Positions 21,460-33,243 of a stretch of 64,000 nt of DNA are shown here, piece after piece; position 1 is the stretch's first letter, and each line of letters opens with the position of its first letter. Origin of the DNA: Candidatus Altimarinota bacterium (GTDB taxonomy: Bacteria > Patescibacteriota > Gracilibacteria > BD1-5 > UBA2023); NCBI GenBank assembly GCA_002747975.1, contig PDRA01000022.1:1-64000 (forward strand), written 5' to 3'. The translations under genes and the position numbers were made by a program. Under the pieces are notes generated by a model. The model was not told the DNA's origin. It did not search any database and worked only from the letters and a program-made list of their open reading frames with translations.

Positions 21460-23790
21460 ATGAAAACTATTTTAACATTTTTTAAAACACATATTTTATT
21501 TTTTGTGTTCTCATTTTTAGCTCTCTCTTTTCTTATCTTTCAAGATGGGTTTTGGTTGTACGTAGATACAGCATGATGGATTTTAAATTTTGATAGATAT
21601 GTATCAAATTTGCTAGGTTCATTTAATTCATTTTCTCTTGGAAGTTTTTTTGGTTTTGATTCAAGTATTATATCTTCTTCTAGGCTTTTGCAAACAATAT
21701 TAAAAATACTGCCTATGTGATGGTATTATTTTATATTTTTTGTTTGTAGTTATTTTTCAGCATTTTACCTTTTAAAAATTTTCTTTACAGAAAAATGAAG
21801 TAAATATTGAGCTTTATTATATGCTTTTAATCCAGTAAGTTTATATTTTTTAAAACAAGTTTGATATTTATATGCTTATTTTTCTTTACCATTTATTCTT
21901 TTATGAATATACTATTTTTTTAAAACACATAAAATTAAATACCTATTATTGCTAGTTATAGGTTGAGTTTTTATGATTTCATATACAAGACTTACAGGAA
22001 TTTATATTCTTTTATTTCTTTTTCTTGCTATCTACTTTCATAAGTTTATTTTCAATATTTTAAAAAAAGATAAAAAAAGTGTTATACTCACTCTTATTTC
22101 TTCTCTGAGTATTATTTCTCCATTTTTATTTTCTTTAGTCTTTCCTTATATTGATGGAAATAATAATTACTTTCTTTGACCACAGAATTACGCAAATCAT
22201 TTTGCATGATTTCAGGATAAATTATGGGAACGTCTCAGTCAAAAATCCATGGTTTATGATTTTATTCCATCAGAAATACTCCATGATTTTGCAAATAACT
22301 TTCAACAATGAAATATTTTTATAATTCTATGACTGATATTTATAGTTGGAAATAGTATTTATTTTTTGTTTTCAAAAAAGAGAAAACCTCTTGATACTTA
22401 TGTTATTTCTATTTTATTATTTTTGATATTTTTTCACTGATCTGCCAAGTTTTTGAATGCTGAATATTTTACAAGTATCATAAAATACTTTCCTTTTATT
22501 ACAAATAATTTAGATTGGTTATTTATTATTTATATCCCTTTATTAACCTATATATTTTCTTATAATCTCACTCATTCAAAAAGAAAATATATATTTACTA
22601 TCTCGTTGTTTATCTATATTTTTATTTCTCTTTTTCCTTTACTTAATTTTCCAAATAATTTTAAATCTCAGCTTGTAGATATAAATGCAATGAGTGAACC
22701 ATATAAGAAAACTTTTTTCACAAAAAATAATGATAATCCAGTTTCAATATTATACCCTCAACATACTTTACATATAAAATGAAATCCTTATCATATTAAA
22801 ATTAGCAATAACTATAATTATATTTTGCCTTTTAATAAAGATTCTAGGCTTTCTTGAAAAAAGCAATCTAACTTATATGATAAAGCAAATCAGTATGCCT
22901 ATTTTCCATATTATTATTTATTTAATATAAAAAATATATTTGTTTTCAAGGATATTGAAGAGTTTGACAAAAAATTAGACTGGTATTCATGAAAAAATTT
23001 AAAGCAAAAATCTGAAAAAAAATTACAAGAACTCTATGCTAATGATAACCTTTATATAAAGCAAGATAATTCAAGTTTTACACAGTTTGGTTTTTCATAT
23101 GATGGTGAGTATGAATATTTGTTGTATGCTCCAAATACTATTTTGAAAAAAGATATAAATGAGATGTTTTCTGGAACTTGAAAACTTGATATTTCTCAGA
23201 AAATAATAAATATAGATACAGAAAGTTTTCATAAACCACAAAAAATAGAGAATTTTGAAATTCCAGAGGAAAACAGAAATCTTGCTATTAGATATAAAAA
23301 AGCCTATCATCAACATACAAAAATATATGCAAAATTTGGTAATATTGATCCTAAAAAACCATTTATTATTCAGCTTAATAGAACTTTTGGTATGAGTTGG
23401 AAACTTAAATGGATAAGTAAAAAAGAATTTGAAGAAGAAAAATGTATAGATGCATATAAAAAATTTCCAGTAACCCAAAATGTTTATTGTAATTACAAAC
23501 CAACAATTATTGATTTGGCAGATACAAAGTATTTAGATTATCCAAAAGTAAAAGAAGAAAATCATTTTGAAGGGAATTTTATTTGAAATACTTGGCTTGT
23601 AGAACCTGATGATATTCCAGAAAATATGAAAAATAATGATGTTTTATATGCTGTAATCATTTATGAAAAACAAATTTGGTATAATTGGTTTTTTGTTCTC
23701 TCTGGATGAACTTTTTTACTTCTTATACTTATAGCTTTATACCAAGAAGTTAGGAGTATTTTTAGAAAGAAAAAACTTTTAAATAAATAA
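21460..23790 (+). CDS. Large polytopic membrane protein, possible GT-C transferase or polymerase
   Basis: 776 residues; the first ~410 hold about ten membrane segments, the middle ~300 form an extracytoplasmic beta-rich region, and a final membrane helix precedes a short basic tail. The N-terminal layout (hydrophobic first helix, then VDTAGW and a loop with LGSFFGFDSS) recalls GT-C type arabinofuranosyl/mannosyl transferases, but no catalytic motif can be assigned with confidence. Cotranscribed with the TagF-like gene (2-base gap) and the acyltransferase. It could also be a wzy-like polymerase. Confidence 0.65.
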
Positions 23791-23802
23791 TTTTTTATTA
23801 TT

Positions 23803-24378
23803 ATGTCTTCAAAAAAATTTACAACTACAACCCCAAACTATAAAAATAATAAACTTAATTCTCTTTTTAAGAAACTGTATTTTCTTTTATTTAGACCAAA
23901 AAAATGGTTTAAATCATATGGAAGTGATAATGATATTTGATTTTTTAACTGGTTTACAAGACCAGAAAATACTTCTATTTGAGATGCAACTTTTATTTAT
24001 TTTGCCAATATGTTTTATGCTTGAGATTATGAAATTAAAATTTGATCAGGCTGTCATATAGCTACACATAATTTTTTTATAACCTATTCACATGATTTTA
24101 ATGCTCCTGATTTAGTAAGTATTCCTTATGATAAAAGATATATTTGATGAGATATCATAATTGAAGATGGTGTATGGATTTGATCTCACTGTACTATTCT
24201 TCCTGGTGTTACTATTTGAAAATGAGCAGTAATTGCAGCAGGAGCAGTGGTTTCAAAAGATGTTCCTTCTTATGAAGTTTGGTGAGGAAATCCAGCTAAG
24301 AAAATTTCTGAAAGAAAAAATAAAGAATTGTTTGATAGGCTTTTAAAAGAAAAAAAATTTAGAAGATTACTTCCTTAA
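23803..24378 (+). CDS. Hexapeptide-repeat (left-handed beta-helix) acyltransferase
   Basis: 191 residues. From about 60 onward it shows the isoleucine-patch repeat: TSIGDATFI, IIIEDGVWIGSHC, TILPGVTIGKGAV, IAAGAVVSKDVP and VWGGNPAKKI, the usual end of WbbJ/Maa-type O-acetyltransferases. The presumed catalytic His is in YSHDFNAP. It would put an acetyl (or other acyl) group on a surface sugar using acyl-CoA. Several repeat glycines are TGA codons. Confidence 0.88.
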
Positions 24379-24392
24379 TATTTTATAAAATC

Positions 24393-25382
24393 ATGAGTTT
24401 TACGTATCAAGTTTCTATCATAGTTCCTGTTTATAATGTAGAAAAATACATTGAAAAATGTGTTCAAAGTCTTTTAAAGCAGGATTTTGAATGAAATATA
24501 GAGTATATTTTTGTAGATGATAAGAGTCCGGATAAAAGTATAGAAATTTTGGAGAAAATTATTAAAAAATATCCAAAAAAAGAATGATGTATACATATTA
24601 TCAGACATACAAAAAATAAGTGATTAAGTGCAGCAAGAAAAACAGGATTAAAAAAATCTCACTGAGAATATATTATCCATATAGATAGTGATGATTGGTG
24701 TGATTTGAATATGATTTCAGAGATGTATAAAAAAGCAAAAGAAACAAATGCTAGTATAGTTTGTTGTGATTATTTTGAAAATTATCAAAAAGAAGAAATA
24801 TATAAAAAACAAAATTATTCCAGTTCATCATATGAAAATCAAATATTACTTTTACATTGAGCAGTATCTCCATCAACTTGCGATAAACTTGTCAAAAGGG
24901 AGCTGTATTTTAAGCATAATATCTTTCCTCTTGCTTGAATGCATATTGCTGAGGATAGACTTTTAATGATTCAACTATTTCTTGTGGCAAAAAATATTGT
25001 CTATCTCCCAAAAGCATTTTTTCATTATAGGAAAAATAATCCTGATTCTATTATGCACAATGTAAATAATAAAGTTTGGGATGATTTAAAAACTTATACT
25101 CTTACTATACAAAAATTTTTAGATAAAAAAGGACTTAATGATAAATACAAAAAACACTTTTTAATAGGTTTATTATGACTTATTTTATGATTTGCACAAT
25201 GATATAAATATAAAGAGAGGGTAAATGATATTTGTCCTGAGGCTGATAAATTAAAATATTTATGGAAAAACTCTTCAAAAAGTCTTTTGGCTAAAATTGG
25301 TTTTAGTTTTTCTATGATTTATATGGGATTTATGACAAAATGGCTTATACAGTTTGAATGATTCTTAAAATGAAAAAAATAA
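24393..25382 (+). CDS. Glycosyltransferase family 2
   Basis: 329 residues. VSIIVPVYNVEKYIEKCV, FVDDKSPDKS and HIDSDDWCDLN (DxD) mark a GT2; the C-terminal third is aromatic and may contact the membrane. Very similar to the GT2 at 28372, so a paralogue. The reading ends TGA AAA AAA TAA, another TGA close before the true stop. Substrate unknown. Confidence 0.87.
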
Positions 25383-25406
25383 ATTTATATTTTAGCAAAA
25401 AAATAC

Positions 25407-27074
25407 ATGAAAAATAATCTTTTTTTCAACATTTCTCTAATTCTTCTTTTGGTTCTCTATCCACTTTTCTTTCCTGGATATATGTTTTCTCTTGACCAGT
25501 CTATAGGAATACGTGGATGGATACCAAATTTTTGAGATAATATTTTTTGGCTTTGATACGTTGCAAAATTATTTTTTTTATTAGGAATTCCTGTTTGGCT
25601 TTTGCAAAAAGTTGTTATTATTTGAAGTTTTTTTCTTGCTGTTTTATGAGGATATCTTCTTTCTAAAAAATGGAATAACTATTTTGCTTCTTTTTTTCTT
25701 ATTTGTTTTCTTATTTTTAATCCATTTTTATATGGAAGATTTATTGATGGACAGATAAATATATACCTTTCTTATTTATTGTATCCACTTTTCTTCTATT
25801 TTTTGAGAGAAAGTTTTGAAAAATGATGAGTAAAAAACATTTTTTCACTTTCTTTTTTCTCACTTTTTCTTTGTTTAACAAGTTTACATAATGCAATTTT
25901 TCTCTTTTTTATAGGAATTATCTTTGCTACTACTTATATATTTTCTACTCAAAAATATAAAAATATAATTTTTTCAGGACTTTGAATTTGATTTTTAAAT
26001 CTTTTTTATTTTATTCCTCTTATTTTTTCTTCCACTCAGAAATGAGCTTTATTTAGTCAAATTTCAAGTTATTGAAATCAAATTTTTGAAGCTTTTGCAA
26101 CTGATATTTGAACTACAAATTTGTATTTTAATGTTCTTTCTCTACATGGATATTGGTGAGAGAGAATGCATAGATTTTTAAATGTTTGGGAATATAATCC
26201 ATTTTGGTGGTTTATCTTTCTTGTGATTTTTTCCCTCGTTTTATATGGTATTTTTCAAAATATAAAAGAGAAAAATACTTTTGGAGTATCTCTTTTTATA
26301 CTTGCTATTTTTTCTTATATTTTTACGCTTTGAATTTCAGAGCAAAATATTTTTTCTTCTCTCAATTCTCTTTTGTATGAATACTTTCCTTTTTATGCTT
26401 GATTTAGGGAACCTCAAAAATGGACTATTTTTTTAGTTATTGCCTATGCTTATTTTTGATGATATGGAATTTTAAAACTTCAAGATAATATTCTTTTTAA
26501 AAAGTTAAATAAGAAAAGTATTTTAATCTTCATACTCTCTTTTCTTCCAATTCTCTATATTCCTTGAGTTTTAAGTGGTTTTTGAAATCAAATTATAGTC
26601 AAAGAATATCCAAAAAGTTGGTATGATATAAAAAAACACTATAAAGAAAATGAAAATGTGAATTGCAAATATTTTAACAAAACAAAAAAATGCTATTCTT
26701 CTGTTGTTTTTCCTTGGCATTCATATATGAGTTTTGGTTTTTTAGAAAATAAAAAAACTCTTATTTCTATTACAAGTTTCTTTGGAAATAATCTTTTGTC
26801 TTCTGATAATATAGAAATATGAGATGTTTATTCTTTTTCACAGAGGTTTGAAAGTAAAATTATAGAAAAATATATATTTTCAGATTTAGAAAAACAGAAA
26901 AATAATGCTCAAAATTTTATACAAGAGCTTAAAAAATTAGGAATTGAATATATTTTCTTTTTTAAAGAGGCAGATTATAAAAAATATGAAAAGTTTATTG
27001 ATTTTATGCTTGAAAATAATTTATTAAAAATTAAAATAGAAAAAGATTGAATTGTTTTATATACACTTAAATAA
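25407..27074 (+). CDS. Polytopic membrane protein (GT-C or YfhO-like), unknown
   Basis: 555 residues with about twelve membrane segments in the first 400 and a soluble C-terminal ~150. The N-terminal loop FSLDQSIGIRGWIPN and the later AGFREPQKW, an aromatic/charged loop often seen in YfhO/GT-C membrane glycosyltransferases, suggest transfer from a polyprenyl-phosphate sugar. No catalytic assignment is firm. It lies between a GT2 and the second flippase in the same operon direction. Confidence 0.62.
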
Positions 27075-27094
27075 ATTTACTTTTACGAATCAAT

Positions 27095-28345
27095 ATGTTT
27101 AAATTTTTTAAAAACATAATCAGAGAAAACTCAAAAGTCATAGAGAATTATTCTTTTATGACAGTTTTACCTTTTTTAAATGTTTTTATTGGGCTTTTTA
27201 CTTATCCTTTTGTTATTAGAGTGCTTGGTACAACAGCCTATGGAACTTATGTTGTTATGCTTTCAATTTTTATGATAGTTACTGCTTTTATATCTTTTTC
27301 TTTTAATTTATTAGCTACAAAAGAAGTAGCAGAAAATATAAATAATCTTCATAAAAAATCACAAATCGTATCATCAGTATTTTTTGCAAGAATTTTTCTA
27401 GCATCCATTATTTCTATTTTTGTTTTATTGCTTCCGTTATTTATACCATTTTTATATTCTCATTTTTTATTGTATATTGTTTGTTTTTTAGCAACTCTAT
27501 CACAGATATTTTTGCATCCTTGGTATTTTCAAGCTATTGAAAATATGAAAATAGTTACTTATATTCAACTTTTTTTTACTCTCCTTTCACTTCCATTTAT
27601 ATTTTTTTTATTGCATTCTGAATCAGATATTGTTTTATATGCAAGTATTATGACTTCCACAACAATATTTTGAGCATTTTTTAGTTTTGTATACTTGCTA
27701 AAAATAGAAAAAATTTATATAATTTGGACTGGTTTTTCTAGTATTAAACATCGTATACAAGTTAGTTTACCATTTTTTTATACAACAATTATTGGAATTA
27801 TAAAAGAACAATCTATCCCTCAAATATTAGGAATATATTTTGGTATGCACCAAGTTGCACTCTATGATTTGGCTAAAAAAATTATGAGTATTCCTCTTAT
27901 GCTTACTATGAATATAAATAATGCATTTTTCCCAAAATTTGCTAAAAATCCAAATATGAATACTATAAAAAAAATTATAAAGTATGAATATATTTTCTGA
28001 TTTATTTGTATACTGATAATAGCCCTATTAGGTAAATGGGCAGTACATCTATTAGGTTGAGATATGATGAAAGAATCATATTATATTTTACTCATACTGA
28101 GTATAAATATTTTAACATACTTAGTAGTTTGAGCCTATATTTACTTTGTTTTTGTTTTACAGAATAGAAATGAGCTATTATTAAAAAATCAAATTCTTGC
28201 TTTTGTCAGTTTTTTTCTATTTATTTTTATAGGTTTTTATTTTTATAATAGTATTTATGTTCTTATTTTTGCTTTGGTTTTCTCTTGAATAGCAGAAATT
28301 GTATTTTGTCATTGGAACTTTAAAAAAATAATAACGAAAAAATAG
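27095..28345 (+). CDS. Second Wzx-type polysaccharide flippase
   Basis: 416 residues, about twelve membrane segments. The N-terminal NVFIGLFTYPFVIRVLGTTAYGTYV is the hallmark of Wzx/RfbX proteins (VLG...YG after helix 1). It is the second such protein in the window; the first, at 4895, is not closely similar. Together they suggest two glycan types or a composite locus. TGA codons are fewer than in the neighbouring GT4 genes but are used. Confidence 0.85.
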
Positions 28346-28371
28346 ATTTTTAAGATTTAAATATATAATTT

Positions 28372-29346
28372 ATGAATTATCCAGTATCAATAATAGTACC
28401 TATCTATAATGTAGAAAAATATATTGAAAAGTGTGTAGTAAGTATTTTTGAACAAGATTTTGAAAGAGATATAGAATATATTTTTGTTAATGATTCTACT
28501 CCTGATAAGAGTATGGAAATTTTAGATAATGTATTAAATAATTATCCAGAAAAAAAAGAACATACTATTATTTTAAATCATAAAGAAAATAAGGGTTTAT
28601 GATTTGCTAGAAAGACTTGATTTGAAAAAGCTCATTGAGAGTATATTCTTCATATTGATAGTGATGATTGGTGTGAACTTAATATGGTTTCTGAGCTATA
28701 TACAAAAGCAGAAGAAAACAATGCTGATATTGTTATATGTGATTTTTTTAATAGTTATCTCTCAGGTGATATTATATTTAAACAACATTACTCAAATTCT
28801 AAACAACAAAATTTTTCTAATCTTCTTCTTGATATTTTAACTCCTTCTGTTTGGAATAAACTTATTAAAAAGACTTTGTACACGAATAATGATATATTTC
28901 CTCCTACAGCAATTACTAATCACGAAGACAAATGGTTATTGGTTAGATTAATGTATTTTGCTAATAATATTGTTTATATAGAAAAACCTTTATATCATTG
29001 GAGAAAAGATAATATTAATTCATTGAGTACAAAAACAGGTAAAAAAGTTTGTGATGATATTAGATGGTATAGCCAAACTACTCAGGAATTTTTGCAAGAA
29101 CATAAGATTTTTGAACAATATAAAACTTATTTTTTTATGAGTATTTTGTTGCATATGCTTTGGTTAACAAAAGGGGTTGATGTCAAGAAATGGGTATTCT
29201 ATGTTTCTCCATCTGCTTGGAAATTTTCTTATTTATTGTATTGACCAAGAGCAACTTTTTTGGAAAAAATTGTTTATAGTTTTGTTTTTTTGCATATGTC
29301 TTGGGTTACAAGGTTATTTATTAGATTAAAGAAGTTTCTATTTTAA
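28372..29346 (+). CDS. Glycosyltransferase family 2
   Basis: 324 residues. VSIIVPIYNVEKYIEKCV, FVNDSTPDKS and HIDSDDWCELN give the GT2 fold and DxD; later NHEDKWLLVRLMYF is usual for this subfamily. Clear paralogue of the GT2 at 24393, on the other side of the membrane protein and flippase genes. The 102-base gap after it may hold the promoter of galE. Confidence 0.87.
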
Positions 29347-29448
29347 TTTTTTCTAAAATAATACAATTGTTTTGTATGAAATAAAATAATTTTACTTTTC
29401 AAAAAATATAAATACTATTAAGAAACCAAATTTTAATAAATTAGACTT

Positions 29449-30459
29449 ATGAAAACAATACTCCTAACCGGTGGAACTTGATATATAGGTTCACATACAG
29501 CAGTTAATTTTTTAGAAAAATGATATGAGATTGTTATCCTCGATAATCTTTATAATTCAGATAAATCTGTTTTAGATTCTATAAAAAAAATCACAAGAAA
29601 AACTCCAAAATTTTATGAAGGTGATATTTTAGATAAAGATATTTTAACAAAAATTTTTAGTGAAAATAAAATAGATACAGTGGTGCATTTTGCTTGATTA
29701 AAAGCAGTAGGGGAAAGCTGTGAAAAGCCATTTATGTATTATGAAAATAATATAGTTTGAAGTTTGCATCTTTTTGAAGTTATGGATGATTTTTGAGTGA
29801 AAAATATTATATTTTCATCAAGTGCAACAGTTTATGATACTTTGAGAGATACAGCCCCTTTTTCGGAAAAAGATATTACTGGAAATACGACAAATCCTTA
29901 TGGAACTACAAAATATATACTTGAAAATATACTAAGAGATTTAGCTCATTATAAAAATTTTAATGTTATAAATTTAAGATATTTTAATCCAATTTGAGCT
30001 CATAAAAGCTGACTTATCTGAGAAGATCCAAATGATATTCCAAACAATTTGCTTCCTTATGTTATGAAAGTAGCCGTTTGAGATTTAGAATATTTACAAG
30101 TTTTTGGTTGAGATTATCATACAAAAGATTGAACAGGGGAGAGAGATTATATTCATGTAGTTGATTTAGCCGAGGCTCATTTTGATGCATTTTTATTTAT
30201 GGAAAAAAGAAAAGAAAATATTTATGAAGAAATAAATATAGGAACATGAGTCCCTACAAGTGTTTTGGAGATTATAAAAATTACAGATGATGTTATAGAG
30301 AAAAAATTACCATATAAAATAGTAGAAAAAAGAGCTTGAGATGTAGATATTATGTATTGTGAAGCTAAAAAAGCAAAAAAACTTCTTAATTGGAAAGCAA
30401 AATTATCCCTAAAAGAAGCCATAGAAGATCAGTACAGGTTTGTAAAAAAGAAAAAATAA
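29449..30459 (+). CDS. galE: UDP-glucose 4-epimerase
   Basis: 336 residues, normal length. The extended SDR features are complete: TGGTGYIGSH NAD-binding loop (fifth residue a TGA codon), [20 protein letters not shown] (catalytic Ser region), and NPYGTTKY with the Tyr-x3-Lys pair; then RYFNPIGAHKSG and [17 protein letters not shown]. Reaction: UDP-Glc to UDP-Gal (or GlcNAc/GalNAc), feeding Glf at 7669. The last gene of the plus-strand polysaccharide block. Confidence 0.95.
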
Positions 30460-30463
30460 TTTT

Positions 30464-31951
30464 TTAGAAGAGCTCTTCTTTCTTGATAATTTCCGTTCCT
30501 GTTTTTCCAATGACAATTCCAGATGCTTTGTTTCCGAGTTTGACAGCATCAAAAAGATTGTATCCACCCACGAGTGCCCAGCCAATAGTCGCAATAAACG
30601 TATCACCAGCGCCTGTAACATCAAAAGCCTCTTTTGCTTTTGTCTCAATATGAAAATACTCGAGATCTTTTGTAAAGATACTGGCTCACTTATTTCATCG
30701 TGTGATTACCAGATTTGTATTCATTTCTTTTGCAAATGCTTTTCCGTATTTTTCGATTTCTTCATCAGTATTCTCTATATCATTTCCTATCATTTGGCAA
30801 AATTCTTTGAAGTTTGGTTTTACAAGGTACACATCTCGAAAAAATTCTACATTTTTTGGCTTGGCATCGACAAGAATCTTGATATTACTCTTTTTGAGTT
30901 CTTTTATAAGTTTTTCACTGATCATTCATTTATTGTAGTCAGAAATGATGATAATTTCATAGTTTCCGTCTTTGACAAGATTCAGGACATATGTTTCATC
31001 AGCCTCAGAGAGTTTCACCGACGCTTCATAGTCGACTCGTAAGAGCTGTTGTTTATAGGTATTTTCTATAAATCGCTGCTTCGTGATGGTAGGAGTATTG
31101 GTAAGAAGTTCAAAAAATCGCACACTTTTCTCCTTGCAAAGTCGGATAAATATATCTCTGTGGAGGTCTCTTCCTGTCATACCAACCAGGTCGCAGGCTT
31201 CGTCGAGTCCAAGTATATTCGCCGCCACATTAGCGCTTCCTCCCAATCGGAACTCCTCTTTTGTAACATTGAGAAGTGGGTTTGGGCTTTCTGGATTGAG
31301 ACGTCGTACATCTCCGTAGTCAAATCGATCTAACATTACATCACCAACAACGAGAATTTTTGATTGTCTCATTTTTGTTGTATCCATTTTCTCGACAATA
31401 TTTGTTGTGCTGTATCCAGAAACTATAGGTACAATATAAACACTTCCACCATTGCTTGCACAGACAATCCCTTCTTCGAGGTATCATTTTTCATGTGCAT
31501 ATTTTTCACTTCATTCGGCGATTATTTCTCTGTATACATTGGTCAGGTCGAGGATAGATCCATTTTTTTTGATGCGGTCCCTTTTACTTTCGAGGATATA
31601 GTCACCTCACTTGAGGATAGCATCTGGTTTCAAGAAATCAACAGGTTTTTCTGGAGTTTCATCATCAAAAATATAGACAAAATCAACATTTTTGAGTTCT
31701 GTGAGCATTTTTGCTCGGAAATTTTCATTGTTAATTGGTCGTCCAGGTTTGGTTTTCCAATACGGTGAGGCATCTCCATTGAGCCCAACGATGACAATAT
31801 CAGCAACTTCTTTACACGCTTCAAAATTTCTCATATGTCCTGGATGCATAATATCAAAACAACCATTGGTCCAAATGACTTTTTTCCTATTTTTTTGCTC
31901 TGTTACTATGATATCTCGCAAATCTTGTATATTTTCTTTGTTGTAAATCAT
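30464..31951 (-). CDS. hldE: ADP-heptose synthesis bifunctional enzyme with reversed domain order (adenylyltransferase-kinase)
   Basis: 495 residues, one open frame with no TAA/TAG between the domains. Residues 1-165 are the nucleotidyltransferase domain (RfaE2): TNGCFDIMHPGH, PINNENFRAKML, AILKGGDY and a GYSTTNIVEK tail. Residues about 195-495 are the PfkB-type sugar kinase (RfaE1): ILVVGDVMLDRF, LGGSANVAANI, KPNFKEF, and VTGAGDTF with the catalytic Asp. Known HldE proteins such as the E. coli enzyme are kinase first, adenylyltransferase second; here the order is swapped. Reactions: heptose-7-P to heptose-1,7-bisP, then heptose-1-P to ADP-heptose. Its start is 9 bases after the gmhB stop. 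Confidence 0.9.
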
Positions 31952-31960
31952 TATAAAAAA

Positions 31961-32482
31961 TTATAAAATAATAGATTCTATTTCTTGCCAAGTACGCACC
32001 GTAAAATCTGGTTTTGTCTTGAAAGTATTGCTATTGAGGTCCTGGGTATTAATAAGAATTGTTTTGCATTTTGATTTTTTACCAGCAGCCATATCTTTTT
32101 CGCTATCACCGATCATAAATGACGCTTTACAGTCAATGTTAAATTCTTTTTGTGCTTGTAAAATCATACCATTATCAGGTTTTCTGCAGGGAAAGTTTCA
32201 GCTAAAATCTGGATGATAGGGACAAAAATATACGCCGTCAAATTGCAGTCCAAGTTGTCTTTCGAGTTCTCTCATAAATTCCCAAAAATTCTTTTCGCGA
32301 TAGTATCCTTTATCGATACCAGCCTGATTCGTGGTGATAATGAGAAGATATCACTTTTTTTGAATTTTTTTAAGTACTTTTGCGATATCATCTTCGATAA
32401 GCGCGCAGTCTTCGACCTTGTAAGCATAACCAATATCCACATTAAGTGTTCCATCTCTATCAAGAAAAATTGCTTTTTTCAT
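31961..32482 (-). CDS. gmhB: D-glycero-D-manno-heptose 1,7-bisphosphate phosphatase
   Basis: 173 residues. HAD phosphatase with the nucleophile motif FLDRDGTLNVD at the N-terminus, TTNQAGIDKGYY (HAD motif II plus GmhB specificity loop), CPYHPD and PCRKPDNG in the zinc/loop region, and IGDSEKDMAAG (motif IV). Removes the C1 or C7 phosphate between the two HldE activities. The start ATG at 32482 is 10 bases after gmhA. Confidence 0.93.
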
Positions 32483-32492
32483 TGTGGGTAAA

Positions 32493-33056
32493 TTATCCAA
32501 ACATTCGGTTCTCGATTTCTTCGCAAATAGTGTGATAGATACACAAATGACACTCTTGAATTCGAGGTGTATTATCTGATGGGACGATGAGATTGTAATC
32601 GAGCTTTTCGTGCATTTTTCCTCCATCCCGACCCGTGAGTCCTATTGGAGTCAGTCCATTTTCCTTTGCTTTTTCGATGGCTTTGAGGATGTTTCCAGAG
32701 TTTCCACTCGTTGAAATCCCGACAAAAATATCACCCTCTTGTCCCAATCCTTCAACCTGTTTTGAGAATACTTCATCATATCCATAGTCATTTCCGATTG
32801 CTGTCAAAATAGAAGTATCAGTTGTCAGAGCAATGGCTGGAAGGGATTTCCTATCGAGTTTGTATCGTCCGATGAGCTCAGCTGCCCAGTGTTGTGAGTC
32901 GGCAGCACTCCCACCATTTCCTGCAATAAGTATCTTATTTCCTTTTTGCAGACAGGATTCCATCATATCGATAATTTGGAGAAGAAGTGGTTCATTTTTT
33001 GCAATGAAGTCTTTTTTGACTTCAGCAGATTCTAAGAAAAATTGTGAAATTGACAT
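32493..33056 (-). CDS. gmhA: Sedoheptulose-7-phosphate isomerase
   Basis: 187 residues from the ATG at 33056 (MSISQFF), preferred over an upstream in-frame ATG at 33083 because it gives the normal N-terminus. SIS-domain landmarks: [55 protein letters not shown] and [14 protein letters not shown]. First step of heptose synthesis (sedoheptulose-7-P to heptose-7-P). It heads the gmhA-gmhB-hldE operon. No TGA codon. Confidence 0.95.
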   Translation of the reverse strand: MSISQFFLESAEVKKDFIAKNEPLLLQIIDMMESCLQKGNKILIAGNGGSAADSQHWAAELIGRYKLDRKSLPAIALTTDTSILTAIGNDYGYDEVFSKQVEGLGQEGDIFVGISTSGNSGNILKAIEKAKENGLTPIGLTGRDGGKMHEKLDYNLIVPSDNTPRIQECHLCIYHTICEEIENRMFG

Positions 33057-33193
33057 AGGCAAAAAGATATGATACTCCCTCAATTATACAAAATTTTTGT
33101 GAAAAATAAAGTTTATTTTCCTTTTATAGGTTTTCTATCACTTTTCGAAATTTTATTGGAGTGAGTTTTTAATTGAATTTTCCTCAATTTATA

Positions 33194-33222
33194 TTGACAT
33201 TTATGTATAAATATGATATATT
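33194..33222 (+). promoter_or_regulatory. Sigma70-type promoter of the GT9 gene
   Basis: TTGACA (33194-33199), a 17-base spacer, and TATATT (33217-33222), about 20 bases before the ATG at 33244. It lies in the divergent gap between gmhA and the GT9 gene. Confidence 0.7.
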
Positions 33223-33243
33223 ATAACTCATAAGAAATAAACT

